Assembly: GCA_023413895.1 (NCBI GenBank)
Contig: JAEZOU010000084.1
Coordinates: 1-46,605, forward strand
Length of the DNA: 46,605 bases
Direction: 5' to 3'
From: Bacteroidota bacterium
Lineage (GTDB): Bacteria > Bacteroidota > Bacteroidia > Bacteroidales > WCHB1-69
Of the stretch, positions 14,056 to 23,426 are shown piece after piece. Position numbers and translations under genes: made by a program. The notes below the pieces were generated by a model. The model worked only from the letters and a program-made list of their open reading frames with translations, was not told the origin of the DNA and did no database searches. Each line of letters starts with the position of its first letter. The first letter of the stretch is position 1.

Positions 14056-15201
14056 CTAGCAAGATTGGAGCAGTTTACGCGTTTCATAATCTACAGCTAA
14101 ATATTCCTCCACAGAGTTAGGTGTTGTCAATGGAACCTTTCCAAGTGCGAACTCAATCTGTTTTGGAATTTCCAAGAATGAGATTTGGCGTTGTAGAAAT
14201 TTCTGCACAGCAACCTCATTAGCAGCATTCATTACACAAGGACGATCTGCGCCAATTTTTGCAGAATTGAGAGCTAATTGCAAACAAGCAAAAGTCTCAT
14301 AATCTGGTTTTTCAAAAGAAAAAAATGGAAAATCAGAAAAATTGAAACGCGGAAAATCACTCGGCATTCTAAAAGGAAAAGTTAAAGCATATTGGATAGG
14401 AAGTTTCATATCTGGCAACCCCAACTGAGCTTTTAGTGAACCATCTTCGAACTGTACTAAAGAGTGGATAATAGACTGTGGATGCACCACCACTTCAATT
14501 TTTTCCAATGGCACATTGAAGAGCCATTTTGCCTCAATCACTTCCAATCCTTTATTGAGCAAAGTCGCACTATCGATAGAGATTTTTCGTCCCATATTCC
14601 AATTAGGATGTTTCAGCGCATCTTCTGGTGTAACAGACAGAAGGTCATTATATTTTTTCCCTCGGAATGGGCCACCACTTGCCGTGATAATCAACTTCTC
14701 GATAGCATTAAATTGTTCACCGACGAGCGACTGAAAAATAGCAGAATGTTCCGAATCGACGGGCAAAAGTGGCACGTTTTTTTCTGCTGCTGCTTTCGTC
14801 ATCAATTCTCCAGCCACCACCAAGGTTTCCTTATTTGCTAAAGCGATGGGTTTTCCTGCACAGATGGCGCGATAGACGGGCGCTAACCCTGCCACGCCAA
14901 CAATTGCGGCTACTACAACATCAACGGTTGACATTTCAACAACATCGCACAATGCATTAGCACCAGCATACACCTTTATATCCTCGCCCCACAAAGCATC
15001 TTTCACTTGTTGATATTGCGTATTATCAGCAATCACCACACAATTGGGTTGAAACTGTTTTGCCTGTTGAATTAACAACTCCGCATTGGAGTGCGCTGTA
15101 AGCACCTCTACCTCGAAATGCTCAGAAAAACGAGATACAACCTCAAGCGTTTGAACGCCGATAGAACCAGTTGAACCTAAAAGTGCAATTCTCTTTTTCA
15201 A
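14056..15201 (-). CDS. dxr: 1-deoxy-D-xylulose 5-phosphate reductoisomerase
   Basis: A 381-residue NADPH-dependent enzyme of the MEP isoprenoid pathway, making 2-C-methyl-D-erythritol 4-phosphate. Seen: cofactor loop LGSTGSIG at the N-terminus, NKETLV, metal-binding DSEHSAIFQ, substrate loop TASGGPFR, HPNWNMG and NKGLEVIEA. All expected motifs are intact and length is normal. It lies 15 bases after kamD, so it is probably co-transcribed with an aminomutase subunit of an unrelated pathway. In Bacteroidetes dxr is more usually followed by an RseP-type protease gene, which is absent here. Confidence 0.96.
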   Translation of the reverse strand: MKKRIALLGSTGSIGVQTLEVVSRFSEHFEVEVLTAHSNAELLIQQAKQFQPNCVVIADNTQYQQVKDALWGEDIKVYAGANALCDVVEMSTVDVVVAAIVGVAGLAPVYRAICAGKPIALANKETLVVAGELMTKAAAEKNVPLLPVDSEHSAIFQSLVGEQFNAIEKLIITASGGPFRGKKYNDLLSVTPEDALKHPNWNMGRKISIDSATLLNKGLEVIEAKWLFNVPLEKIEVVVHPQSIIHSLVQFEDGSLKAQLGLPDMKLPIQYALTFPFRMPSDFPRFNFSDFPFFSFEKPDYETFACLQLALNSAKIGADRPCVMNAANEVAVQKFLQRQISFLEIPKQIEFALGKVPLTTPNSVEEYLAVDYETRKLLQSC

Positions 15202-15216
15202 ACCCTAAAATCCTTT

Positions 15217-16770
15217 CTAACGAGCTTTCATTATATCAATAAATGGATTGAAATAGTTCTCATCTTTAGCAACAACGCCTGCCAAACCTTTTCCACCCGT
15301 TTTTGAACGTTTGATATCTGCAAAAATACCTTTTTCTAAAGCTTGGAAAAGCCCTTCGTGTGCCATATCTTGCAACAATTGATGAGCATCATCAAGAACT
15401 TTTGCTGCACGTTGTCTTACAATTCCTCCCTCTTTAAATTCAACCTCATCACCAATATTTTTCATATTTTTAAATATGTATTGGGCATTTTCAATTGCCA
15501 AATAACGGTCAGACATAAAAGGAGTATGTATTGCTTCGGTAATCATACCCAAAAGTTGCAAACCTTGTCCTGTCCAGATAGCGATTTGGTTAAAGAGTGC
15601 GTCTTGAATTTCGCCACGGAAGATATTTCCTGTCATAAATTTGGTTGGTGGCATATATTTGAGCGGTGCTTTCGGGAAAATTTCTCTAAGCATTTGTGCT
15701 TGTGCAAGTTCATAAAGGAAACCATTTTCCAATTCAGGATCCATTTCAAATGCATGACCCAAGCCCATTTGTTCTTCTGGCATTCCTGCTAATAAAGCTA
15801 ATTGCTCATTAATTAAATCTGATGCCAAAACAGTATGTGCTTGTTCGTATGCATCGGCAGTGGTTAAGTAATTATCCTCACCAGTATTAATGATTACCCC
15901 AGCAAAACCATTGATAATTCTAGAGAAATATTGGTCAATGATTGTACGCTGTGGGTTAATATCTCTGAACAAGATACCATACAACGCATCATTCAACATT
16001 ACGTCCAATCTTTCTAAAGCACCCATAGCTGCGATTTCAGGCATACAAAGTCCTGAACAATAGTTACAAAGACGAATATAACGTCCAACCTCTTCACCCA
16101 CCTCATCGAGAGCCTTACGCATAATCCGGAAGTTTTCTTGGGTTGCAAAAGTACCACCAAAGCCTTCTGTTGTTGCTCCGTATGGAACGTAGTCGAGCAA
16201 ACTTTGTCCCGTAGTTCTAATTACAGCAATAATATCTGCACCTTGACGAGCTGCTGCTTGTGCTTGAACTACATCTTCATAGATATTTCCTGTAGCTACA
16301 ATTACATATAGATAAGGTTTTGCGCCCTCACCAATAGTATCTAAATATTGGTTTCTGCGAGCTACATTTCCTTTAATTCTTTCTACACAACTAGTAATAT
16401 AAGGTGCAATTGCGGCTTCGATATCTTTATGATTATTGATTTTTAATTTTGTGATATCCAACTCATTCGCAGCAATTTTCTCCGCAATTTCCTGAGGTGT
16501 TAATCCTGTTTCAATAATTGCATTTCCGATATAGAACAACACTCCTTGATTAAGCAAACCTTTATCGTGGATAGAATTTACTATTACATTAGGAAGTGGT
16601 GCATCGTTGCTATCCACACCATCAATACCGATTAAACGACAAAGTGTACGTTCTACAGCCACTGTCGTATATTGATTTACGAAATTTTGTACATCTTCAG
16701 CAATTTGACGTGCCAAATTTTTAGCTGAATCAACCTTGTTAAAGTCAAGACCAATTTTGCTTTTTCTCAT
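15217..16770 (-). CDS. kamD: lysine 5,6-aminomutase, alpha subunit
   Basis: A 517-residue TIM-barrel subunit that holds adenosylcobalamin and PLP together with KamE. Seen: start SKIGLDFNKVDSAKNLARQI, the GTFATQENFRIMRKALDEVG region and the NYCSGLCMPEIAAMGALERL segment characteristic of KamD/OAM large subunits. Length agrees with the clostridial enzyme. It acts in lysine fermentation to acetate and butyrate after lysine 2,3-aminomutase (KamA), which is not in the window. The gene follows its own -7 box (16831-16838) and is followed 15 bases later by dxr. No riboswitch-like leader is evident in the short upstream gap. Confidence 0.96.
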   Translation of the reverse strand: MRKSKIGLDFNKVDSAKNLARQIAEDVQNFVNQYTTVAVERTLCRLIGIDGVDSNDAPLPNVIVNSIHDKGLLNQGVLFYIGNAIIETGLTPQEIAEKIAANELDITKLKINNHKDIEAAIAPYITSCVERIKGNVARRNQYLDTIGEGAKPYLYVIVATGNIYEDVVQAQAAARQGADIIAVIRTTGQSLLDYVPYGATTEGFGGTFATQENFRIMRKALDEVGEEVGRYIRLCNYCSGLCMPEIAAMGALERLDVMLNDALYGILFRDINPQRTIIDQYFSRIINGFAGVIINTGEDNYLTTADAYEQAHTVLASDLINEQLALLAGMPEEQMGLGHAFEMDPELENGFLYELAQAQMLREIFPKAPLKYMPPTKFMTGNIFRGEIQDALFNQIAIWTGQGLQLLGMITEAIHTPFMSDRYLAIENAQYIFKNMKNIGDEVEFKEGGIVRQRAAKVLDDAHQLLQDMAHEGLFQALEKGIFADIKRSKTGGKGLAGVVAKDENYFNPFIDIMKAR

Positions 16771-16830
16771 TGATTTCTATTTTTATATTTGAATTTACTT
16801 ATTTAAATAAAATGATAATTTTAAAGTCGG

Positions 16831-16838
16831 CAAAGGTA
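16831..16838 (-). promoter_or_regulatory. -7 box TACCTTTG for kamD-dxr
   Basis: TACCTTTG on the minus strand, about 60 bases before the kamD ATG in the gap after the SDR gene. Confidence 0.55.
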
Positions 16839-16880
16839 CGAAAAAAACGATAAACTCTTACCGCTTCCAAAATTTCCGAT

Positions 16881-17633
16881 TTACTTTCTTACAATATTAC
16901 CATTGAACTGTGCTGTACAAGTCATATTAATCTCGTTGATACAAACGTGTTCTGGTAGAGAAAGTACATACTCAACCACATTTGCAATATCTTCTGCTAC
17001 AAGCGGAGTATAACCTTCGTACACCTTATCGGCCCGTTCTTTATCACCGTGGAAACGCACAACAGAGAAGTTAGTTTCAGCTGCTCCAGGACAAACCACA
17101 GTAACCTTAATGTTGTGTGGAAGGAAATCCATTCTCATACCTTTTGACAATGCCAAAACTGCGTGCTTTGTTCCACAATACACATTGCCACCCACATATA
17201 CCTCTCGACTTGCGGTAGATCCAATATTGATAATGTGTCCTGATTTGCGTTCTACCATTCCTGGAGAGACTAAACGGGTGATATAGAGCAAACCCTTAAT
17301 ATTAGTATCTATCATTCTTTCCCAATCTTCAATAGCTCCTTTATCAATAGTATTCATTTCTACTGCTAAGCCCGCATTATTAACCAAAACGTCAATATTT
17401 TTCATATTTTCGGGTATGGATTGAATGGCTTTTTCGCACGCTTGGAAATCACGAACATCAAACACCAATGGTAACACTTGTGATTGTGTTGTTTGACGAA
17501 TTTCATCACAAACTTGCAACAATGCTTTCTCATTTCGAGCAGTGAGTATCAAATTTACATTTTGTTTTGCTAATGTTTTGGCGATGGCTTCACCAAATCC
17601 TCCGGACGCACCGGTAATTAAAATTGTCTTCAT
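16881..17633 (-). CDS. short-chain dehydrogenase, YdfG-like 3-hydroxy acid dehydrogenase
   Basis: A 250-residue SDR. Seen: TGASGGFGEAIA cofactor loop, NNAGLAVEMNTIDKG, Ser in INIGSTASREVY, YCGTKHAVLALSKGMR with catalytic Tyr and Lys, and VCPGAAETNFSVVRFHGD. The pattern after the active site is that of YdfG/serine 3-dehydrogenase-type NADP enzymes that oxidise L-allo-threonine, serine and other 3-hydroxy acids. Last gene of a likely operon after the secreted hydrolase (gap 4 bases). It is separated from kamD by a promoter, so it is not clearly part of lysine fermentation. Substrate is uncertain. Confidence 0.8.
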   Translation of the reverse strand: MKTILITGASGGFGEAIAKTLAKQNVNLILTARNEKALLQVCDEIRQTTQSQVLPLVFDVRDFQACEKAIQSIPENMKNIDVLVNNAGLAVEMNTIDKGAIEDWERMIDTNIKGLLYITRLVSPGMVERKSGHIINIGSTASREVYVGGNVYCGTKHAVLALSKGMRMDFLPHNIKVTVVCPGAAETNFSVVRFHGDKERADKVYEGYTPLVAEDIANVVEYVLSLPEHVCINEINMTCTAQFNGNIVRK

Positions 17634-17637
17634 TATT

Positions 17638-19080
17638 TTATCTTTTATTTATATTTTCAATTAAATCATTCAACCACAACAAAATTTCATTCATAGCCAA
17701 AGGAGAGAATGTTTGAGAAATCTTTCCATACTCATACGGAGAACCTGTATCTGCTTCCTGAAAAAGGTGATTTAGATTATTTAGAGAAACAAATTTATGA
17801 TATCTATTTTCAGGAAGATTTTTTTGGAGGATATCAAGATTTGTTTTGTAATAAACTTGCAAATCCTTAGTTCCATTTAATGCTAAAACAGGAACATTAA
17901 TTTTTCGGATATATTTTTCAGGATAAATAGTAAATAGAGTTCTAAACCACGGAGAATTGAGAGCAGATAATTGAGATAGAATTTCACTTTGAGAAAGAAT
18001 ATTTTCTTCATTTCCATCTCCCTTCATCATCTCATTATAACGCTTTATTTCAGCAATATAGAATTTTGTAAATTTATCTGCTGATTTAGAATTTTCCAAC
18101 GCTTTATAAACCTTCTTATTAAGATTCATCGACGCCGCTCTTACCTCTTCTGTAATCGTTGTATCCAACTTCAACAACTCTTCCGATTGATAGAGTAAAA
18201 CTTGAGAAATATGCTCTGAACAGCCTGCCAAAGAGATAATAAAGTCAACCTTTCTCTTTTTTGCTGCCATCATAAAAGCGATTAGTCCACCTTCACTATG
18301 TCCGACAACACCTATGGGAATATTCCTCAACATAGTATCTTGTTTAAAATGAGCTATAACGCGATCAACATCTTCTACAAAATCGAAAGTTGTAGATTTT
18401 GTAAAAAGTTGCATAGGGCGGTCGTCATAGCGAAAAACGGCATAACCTGCATTAGACAAAAAATCGGAAAGCACCCAAAATGGCGAGTGTCCCATAATGT
18501 ATTCATCACGATTTTGCCAACCCGAACCTGACACTAAAATCAGAAGAGCTTTAGGATTCTTAGGTATTGTTAACGTACCCATAATGGCCGCAGCTTTTCC
18601 GCTTACATCTTCAATTTCCAACTCCATTTCGTCATACTTGTATGGCGGCTGTGGAATTTGGGGGCGCAAGTCAATCAATAATTTTCGTTCGTTCTTATTG
18701 AAAAGTATTGTGTTCCATTTTTTTCCGCTTTGTTTAAAAACACCTTCAAAATGATCTCCAACAACATTTCCGCTGAAAGATGCTGCAACAGAAGCGATTT
18801 GGCAATACAAAGAATCGGAAGTAAGGTAGTAGCGACTCACAGGAATATTGAAAGCAAACTGGTCTGGTGAATCGGCACACACTTCTATAACACTATCATT
18901 CAATACCTTAAAGAGAAATGAGATTCGTAATGAATTTTGCTTATTAAGTTTCAATTCTCCCTCATAATAATACTCGAGTGTATCAGAAGAGGCGAGTGGT
19001 TTACCTGGCAAAGGTTGCGCACTTACAGCAAATTGAACGATTAACAAGATTCCAATAAATAAAACAGAAATATTTCTCAT
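17638..19080 (-). CDS. secreted alpha/beta hydrolase
   Basis: A 480-residue exported hydrolase. Seen: signal peptide (MRNISVLFIGILLIVQFAVSAQ), an N-terminal beta-rich region of about 140 residues, then an alpha/beta hydrolase core with oxyanion segment LVSGSGWQNRDE, nucleophile elbow GHSEGG, acid in LNGTKDLQV and His in NNLNHLFQ, giving a complete Ser-Asp-His triad. The domain order resembles S9-like or acyl-CoA thioesterase/BAAT-like 'dienelactone hydrolase' exported proteins common in Bacteroidetes. Substrate is unknown; peptide or ester hydrolysis in the periplasm is plausible. It is 3 bases from the PorV-like gene. Confidence 0.8.
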   Translation of the reverse strand: MRNISVLFIGILLIVQFAVSAQPLPGKPLASSDTLEYYYEGELKLNKQNSLRISFLFKVLNDSVIEVCADSPDQFAFNIPVSRYYLTSDSLYCQIASVAASFSGNVVGDHFEGVFKQSGKKWNTILFNKNERKLLIDLRPQIPQPPYKYDEMELEIEDVSGKAAAIMGTLTIPKNPKALLILVSGSGWQNRDEYIMGHSPFWVLSDFLSNAGYAVFRYDDRPMQLFTKSTTFDFVEDVDRVIAHFKQDTMLRNIPIGVVGHSEGGLIAFMMAAKKRKVDFIISLAGCSEHISQVLLYQSEELLKLDTTITEEVRAASMNLNKKVYKALENSKSADKFTKFYIAEIKRYNEMMKGDGNEENILSQSEILSQLSALNSPWFRTLFTIYPEKYIRKINVPVLALNGTKDLQVYYKTNLDILQKNLPENRYHKFVSLNNLNHLFQEADTGSPYEYGKISQTFSPLAMNEILLWLNDLIENINKR

Positions 19081-19083
19081 AGT

Positions 19084-20172
19084 CTATTTTTTCCTTTTAA
19101 AATTATCCACAGCCAAGCGGATAGAGAAAACATGAGAATAAAGTGCGCCTGACAAATCACCTATATCGGTAAAAGCATAATCAATAAAGCAAAAATTCTT
19201 AATACCCACGCCCACGCCAAGGCTAATTTGGCAGGTAGTTTTCTTCTTCATATCAAAATCTACTTCCTGTTGAAAGTTACCAATACCAGCGCGCACGGCA
19301 ACAATCTTTTTATACGCAAACTCCATTCCGAAGTGTGGATCCATACTCAAGATATTGCTTTTCACCAAAAGGTTTCGCTTTCCATCGAAAGTAAAATCGA
19401 AATCTATAGCAAAAGTGGCATTAAAACCTTTTCCAAACTCTACATATTTTCCTCCGCCAAGTGACAGTTTAGGCATTGTCAATTCCAAGCCATTTTGGGG
19501 CAATTCATTACCAGTTTCAAGAAAAACTTGTTCCATTTCGGGCGTTAATGAATAGTGCCAAGCATTGAAAGTGCTGGTCACGTCTCGTAGCATTAGCGCT
19601 GCCTGCCAACCTTTATTTTCATATTGCAAGCCAGCATCTAAGCCGAACCCCCACGAGCCAGCGAAATCGCCTATCTTTCTGTGAATAACTTTCGCATTTG
19701 CTCCCAAATATAATCCTTTCACATTCGCAAAGCTATACGCATAACTCAGTAGAAACGCATTATCTGCTGCACTGAAATAAGAGATTCTATCATAATCAAT
19801 ATTCCCCTGATTATCTATCAGTTGTGTCGTATTCATAATATCATCAACCCCGAAGCGAATATAGGTAAATGCCACCGAAGAACGATCATCAATTTTTAAG
19901 GCAACACCCGCATAATCGTACTTTGCAATTCCTGCAAAATATTCCGAGTGCATCATCGCCAGCTGATAACGTCGGTCCATTCTACCCAAACCAGCAGGAT
20001 TCCAGTAAGCTGCCGTTGCATCTGCCGAAAGCGCTGTCATTGTATTCGCCAATGCTAAACCGCGCGCTCCCACTCCTAAGGAAAGAAATTCATTACTATA
20101 TTTTGCCGTCTGCGAATATAAAAACGAACTACAAACCAACAACATAGAGATAAGAAAAACAATCTTTCTCAT
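19084..20172 (-). CDS. PorV/PorQ-family outer-membrane barrel
   Basis: A 362-residue protein with signal peptide (MRKIVFLISMLLVCSSFLYSQ) and the family opening FLSLGVGARGLALANTMTAL followed by DATAAYWNPAGLG, a FadL-like barrel signature. Known: PorV and PorQ are type IX secretion components that help release and attach cargo to the surface. The length is closer to PorQ-type proteins. The window also contains a T9SS cargo (the 2065-residue adhesin), which makes a role in that system reasonable. Which paralogue this is cannot be decided here. First gene of a three-gene minus-strand operon. Confidence 0.82.
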   Translation of the reverse strand: MRKIVFLISMLLVCSSFLYSQTAKYSNEFLSLGVGARGLALANTMTALSADATAAYWNPAGLGRMDRRYQLAMMHSEYFAGIAKYDYAGVALKIDDRSSVAFTYIRFGVDDIMNTTQLIDNQGNIDYDRISYFSAADNAFLLSYAYSFANVKGLYLGANAKVIHRKIGDFAGSWGFGLDAGLQYENKGWQAALMLRDVTSTFNAWHYSLTPEMEQVFLETGNELPQNGLELTMPKLSLGGGKYVEFGKGFNATFAIDFDFTFDGKRNLLVKSNILSMDPHFGMEFAYKKIVAVRAGIGNFQQEVDFDMKKKTTCQISLGVGVGIKNFCFIDYAFTDIGDLSGALYSHVFSIRLAVDNFKRKK

Positions 20173-20199
20173 AATTAAATCTCATTTTTTTACAACCTG

Positions 20200-20207
20200 C
20201 AAAGATA
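20200..20207 (-). promoter_or_regulatory. -7 box TATCTTTG for the PorV-like operon
   Basis: Minus-strand TATCTTTG 28 bases before the ATG, back to back with the plus-strand box at 20224-20231, so the two promoters share one 78-base gap. Confidence 0.6.
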
Positions 20208-20223
20208 ATAAAATTAAAAATAG

Positions 20224-20231
20224 TATTTTTG
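20224..20231 (+). promoter_or_regulatory. -7 box TATTTTTG for the nucleoside kinase-nadE-tsaE operon
   Basis: TAnnTTTG match 19 bases before the ATG at 20251. Only 16 bases separate it from the divergent box. Confidence 0.6.
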
Positions 20232-20250
20232 CACTTTAAAAAGAAAATAT

Positions 20251-21903
20251 ATGGCAACAATTTTTTGTACGAATACTCAAAAAGATGTTGATTTCCAACA
20301 TGGAAAATCTCTTTCAGATTTTATTAAAGAGGAAAACATCACACTTGACAACAATATTTTAGGTGCATTAGTAAACAATAAAGTTCGATCTTTAAGTTAC
20401 AAAATACACAAACCAAGTGTAGTAACATTTTTTGATATAACCTCAAGTTATGGCCACGAGATGTATTTTCGTTCCGTATATTTCATCCTTTTCAAGGCAA
20501 TTCACGACCTTTATCCTGAGGCAAAATTAAAGATTCTACACTCGATTTCAGGAGGAAAATATTGCGAAATAGATAACATGCAGGAAGCTTTAACGCAAGA
20601 AGTGGTGAATCGAATCTGCCAAAAGATGGATGAGATCATCAGCAAGGATATTCCGTTTGAGCGGAAAGAGGTTTTTACACAAAAGGCGATGGATATGTAT
20701 GAAAAAATGGGATTGTCGGATAAATCTGACATTTTCCGAGGTAGGAAACGCTTGTTTACCACTATCTATCAGTTGGACAACGTTGTCAACTACTATTACA
20801 GCCATCTTCTTCCTTCCACAGGATACATTAAAATGTACAAAATTGAACTATACGAATCGGGAATTATTCTTAAAATACCAAGCCGCAAGCGTCCTGATAC
20901 AATTAGTCAAACGCGCAGAATGCCTAAACTTTTTGCCGTTTACAAAGAGTTTAAAGATTGGGCAAATCAGATGGGCGTGCCCTACGTGGCAGACATCAAC
21001 AAACGCGTTGAGGACAAAACCATTCAAAACTTAATTTTACAAACAGAAGCCTATCAGGAAAAGATTTGGGCAAATACGGCAGATGAAATCAAAGAGCGCA
21101 ATAGCAAAATAATTCTCATTAGTGGTCCTTCAAGTTCTGGAAAAACAACATCTTGCAAAAGAATGTCGATACAACTCAGTATTTTGGGCTACAAACCTAT
21201 CGAAATTTCGGTAGATGATTTCTTTGTTGAAAGAGAGGATACTCCTCGTGACAAAAATGGAGAATACGACTTTGAAACCATTGATGCTATTGACATCGAA
21301 CTTTTCAACACAACTCTTAAAAATCTACTTGATGGCAAAGAGGTTGAACTTCCTATTTTCAACTTCACAACTGGAAAGAAAGAGTGGCACGGCAAAAAAT
21401 GTAAAATGGAAAAAAATTCCATCTTAATTATTGAAGGAATCCATTGTCTTAATCCTGCACTTACTGAAAAAATTGATGATAGTTGGAAATATAAAATTTT
21501 CGTATCCGCGCTTACCAGTTTATCCATTGATATGCAAAATCCGATTCCAACTTCCGATAATCGTCTTTTGCGCAGAATCATTCGCGATTACAATTACCGT
21601 GGATACTCTGCGGCAGAAACCATTCGTCGTTGGCCCAGTGTACGCAATGGTGAAGAAAAATATATTTTCCCTTACCAGGAAAATGCAGATAGAATGTTTA
21701 ACACGTCTCTTCTATATGAAATGGGTGTAATTTTTCCATACATACTTCCAATCCTTTTTGAAGTTCCAGAAACGGCACCTGAATATCCAGAAGCTTTCAG
21801 ACTCATTAAATTCTTATCCTACTTCAAACCCATCCCTGAATCATTGATTCCAGGAACTTCCATTATTCGTGAGTTTGTAGGTGGAAGTAAATTCAAATAT
21901 TAA
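20251..21903 (+). CDS. nucleoside kinase with N-terminal TGS/ThrRS-like domains and C-terminal uridine-kinase domain
   Basis: A 550-residue fusion. Residues 1-65 look like a TGS domain (HGKSLSDFIKEENITLDNNI). The following part resembles the threonyl-tRNA synthetase second additional domain (FRSVYFILFKAIHDLYPEAK, SGGKYCEID). The C-terminal third is a phosphoribulokinase/uridine kinase P-loop domain with SGPSSSGKTT near residue 290 and VDDFFVERED. This arrangement is conserved in Bacteroidetes and Firmicutes and is usually annotated as nucleoside (uridine) kinase; the TGS part may sense a ligand. First gene of a six-gene operon, followed by the next gene after 3 bases. Confidence 0.85.
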   Translation: MATIFCTNTQKDVDFQHGKSLSDFIKEENITLDNNILGALVNNKVRSLSYKIHKPSVVTFFDITSSYGHEMYFRSVYFILFKAIHDLYPEAKLKILHSISGGKYCEIDNMQEALTQEVVNRICQKMDEIISKDIPFERKEVFTQKAMDMYEKMGLSDKSDIFRGRKRLFTTIYQLDNVVNYYYSHLLPSTGYIKMYKIELYESGIILKIPSRKRPDTISQTRRMPKLFAVYKEFKDWANQMGVPYVADINKRVEDKTIQNLILQTEAYQEKIWANTADEIKERNSKIILISGPSSSGKTTSCKRMSIQLSILGYKPIEISVDDFFVEREDTPRDKNGEYDFETIDAIDIELFNTTLKNLLDGKEVELPIFNFTTGKKEWHGKKCKMEKNSILIIEGIHCLNPALTEKIDDSWKYKIFVSALTSLSIDMQNPIPTSDNRLLRRIIRDYNYRGYSAAETIRRWPSVRNGEEKYIFPYQENADRMFNTSLLYEMGVIFPYILPILFEVPETAPEYPEAFRLIKFLSYFKPIPESLIPGTSIIREFVGGSKFKY

Positions 21904-21906
21904 TCT

Positions 21907-23421
21907 ATGACAAAAAACTACAACATTCTACCTGGCGTGGACCCCTTTAATAGTGAGGGATTTGAATTGAATTATATTGAAAATGAGGGTAAAATCATTG
22001 ATATTACGCCAAGACAAGGATTTGTCAACCAACACAATATAATCGATTCAAGCTATACAAAACGATGTCAGATTTTTAATCGCATGGATCGAATTTCGTC
22101 ACCTTTGCACAAAAAAGATGGCAAATGGTATCCTCTTTCGATAGATGAGACAGTTGCGCTGATTAGACAAAAAGTGAGTGCCGTTTCTCCTACCGAAAAT
22201 GCTATTTTTGCCTCTCCAGAATTGACAAACGAGGTCCTTTATCTAATTCAAAAATGGGCGCGGGCTGGCATCAAAAGCAATGCTCTTCACTCATTTCACT
22301 ACCTAAAAGATGGCGACATTTTCAATCAGAACAAAAATGATATTCTTCCTATGCACGAAATGATGGAATCGAAACAGATTTTCGTTATAGGCGGCAACCT
22401 ACAGTTGGAGCATTCACACATTCATCAATTGATACAAAAACGCCGGAAAGAGGAGAAAATTCCTATTATTTTTATCACTGAAATCCCGATGTCACCTTAT
22501 CAAGGAGAATGCGACAACACCTTATTTGTTAGAAATTTACACACTTTTTTTTATACAGTCAATCTATACATTATAAAAAACAATCTTCAATTTGGCATCT
22601 TCACCAACGGATTAGCTTTACGCTATGAAGACTTTTTGCAACAGATGCAGAATGAAAATTTGGAAGAACACTATATGCGCGCAGGTGTAACTGAAGAAAT
22701 CGTAAAATCATTTGTAAAACAAGTGATTAGCATTCCAAAATCAGCATTTATTCTAAGCGAGAATAGTTGTTCTGCTTCTACTTTTTTGGAACTTAAAAAC
22801 ATGATGTTCCTAACAGAAAAACAAGCCAAAAGCAGTTCTGGTATTATGCTTTTAAAACGCTGCTGTAATAGTCAGGGCCTTTTCGATATGGGAATTTTAC
22901 CTCAGCGCGGCGCTGGGAATAGAGAATTCAACGAGGAATATATCACGATTTTACAAGAATTATGGCAATGTGAATCTCCGGCAACCGAACCACACAATAT
23001 TCTTGAGGAGTTAAAGAATGGCGTTTTTAAAAACCTTTTCATTTTTGGCGAAAATCCTGCACAAAGCGACTCTGAACTTTTCCAATTTGCTCGCCAAAAA
23101 GCACATTTTCTCTGCGTTCAGGCACATTTCATGAATGAAACCTGCGAAATGGCAGACCTAATCTTACCACAAAACTTTGCTTTTGAAATTGGCGGAAGCT
23201 ATAGTAATTGTTTTAAAGCGGCAGTAAACTTTGAAGCAATTAAAAACGCCCCTATTACATGGAACGAATTTTACTTTTGGACAAAAATGCACAACGCTTT
23301 TAATATAAATCCGTTACAGAATAGTCAGGAAGTGTTCTTGGAAACTATTTCCCTTTTTGCCCCCTCCTGCTGTGGTGGCATTCGACACAAATTTTCTTTA
23401 ACAAAACAACCTAAAAACTAA
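21907..23421 (+). CDS. molybdopterin-oxidoreductase-like protein lacking Fe-S and metal ligands
   Basis: A 504-residue protein. Seen: after residue 20 it follows the start of formate-dehydrogenase-type large subunits (YIENEGKIIDITPRQG, then RMDRISSPLHKKDGKWYPLS), and later IFGENPAQSD and ADLILPQNFAFEIGGSYSN align with the GeNP and ADvvLP...E.GTftN segments. Missing: the N-terminal CxxCxxxC cluster ligands, an evident Cys or Sec metal ligand in the region where these enzymes have C-H, and the C-terminal dinucleotide-binding domain, since the family is usually 700 residues or more. No signal peptide. It may be a non-catalytic or cofactor-carrying relative, as in NuoG. Its place between a nucleoside kinase and nadE hints at a link to nucleotide or NAD metabolism, but function is unknown. 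Confidence 0.65.
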   Translation: MTKNYNILPGVDPFNSEGFELNYIENEGKIIDITPRQGFVNQHNIIDSSYTKRCQIFNRMDRISSPLHKKDGKWYPLSIDETVALIRQKVSAVSPTENAIFASPELTNEVLYLIQKWARAGIKSNALHSFHYLKDGDIFNQNKNDILPMHEMMESKQIFVIGGNLQLEHSHIHQLIQKRRKEEKIPIIFITEIPMSPYQGECDNTLFVRNLHTFFYTVNLYIIKNNLQFGIFTNGLALRYEDFLQQMQNENLEEHYMRAGVTEEIVKSFVKQVISIPKSAFILSENSCSASTFLELKNMMFLTEKQAKSSSGIMLLKRCCNSQGLFDMGILPQRGAGNREFNEEYITILQELWQCESPATEPHNILEELKNGVFKNLFIFGENPAQSDSELFQFARQKAHFLCVQAHFMNETCEMADLILPQNFAFEIGGSYSNCFKAAVNFEAIKNAPITWNEFYFWTKMHNAFNINPLQNSQEVFLETISLFAPSCCGGIRHKFSLTKQPKN

Positions 23422-23426
23422 AAATT

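Noticed and set aside
16771..16880. Cobalamin riboswitch in front of kamD
   Set aside because: The gap is only about 110 bases, is AT-rich and shows no B12-box-like or complex folded element.
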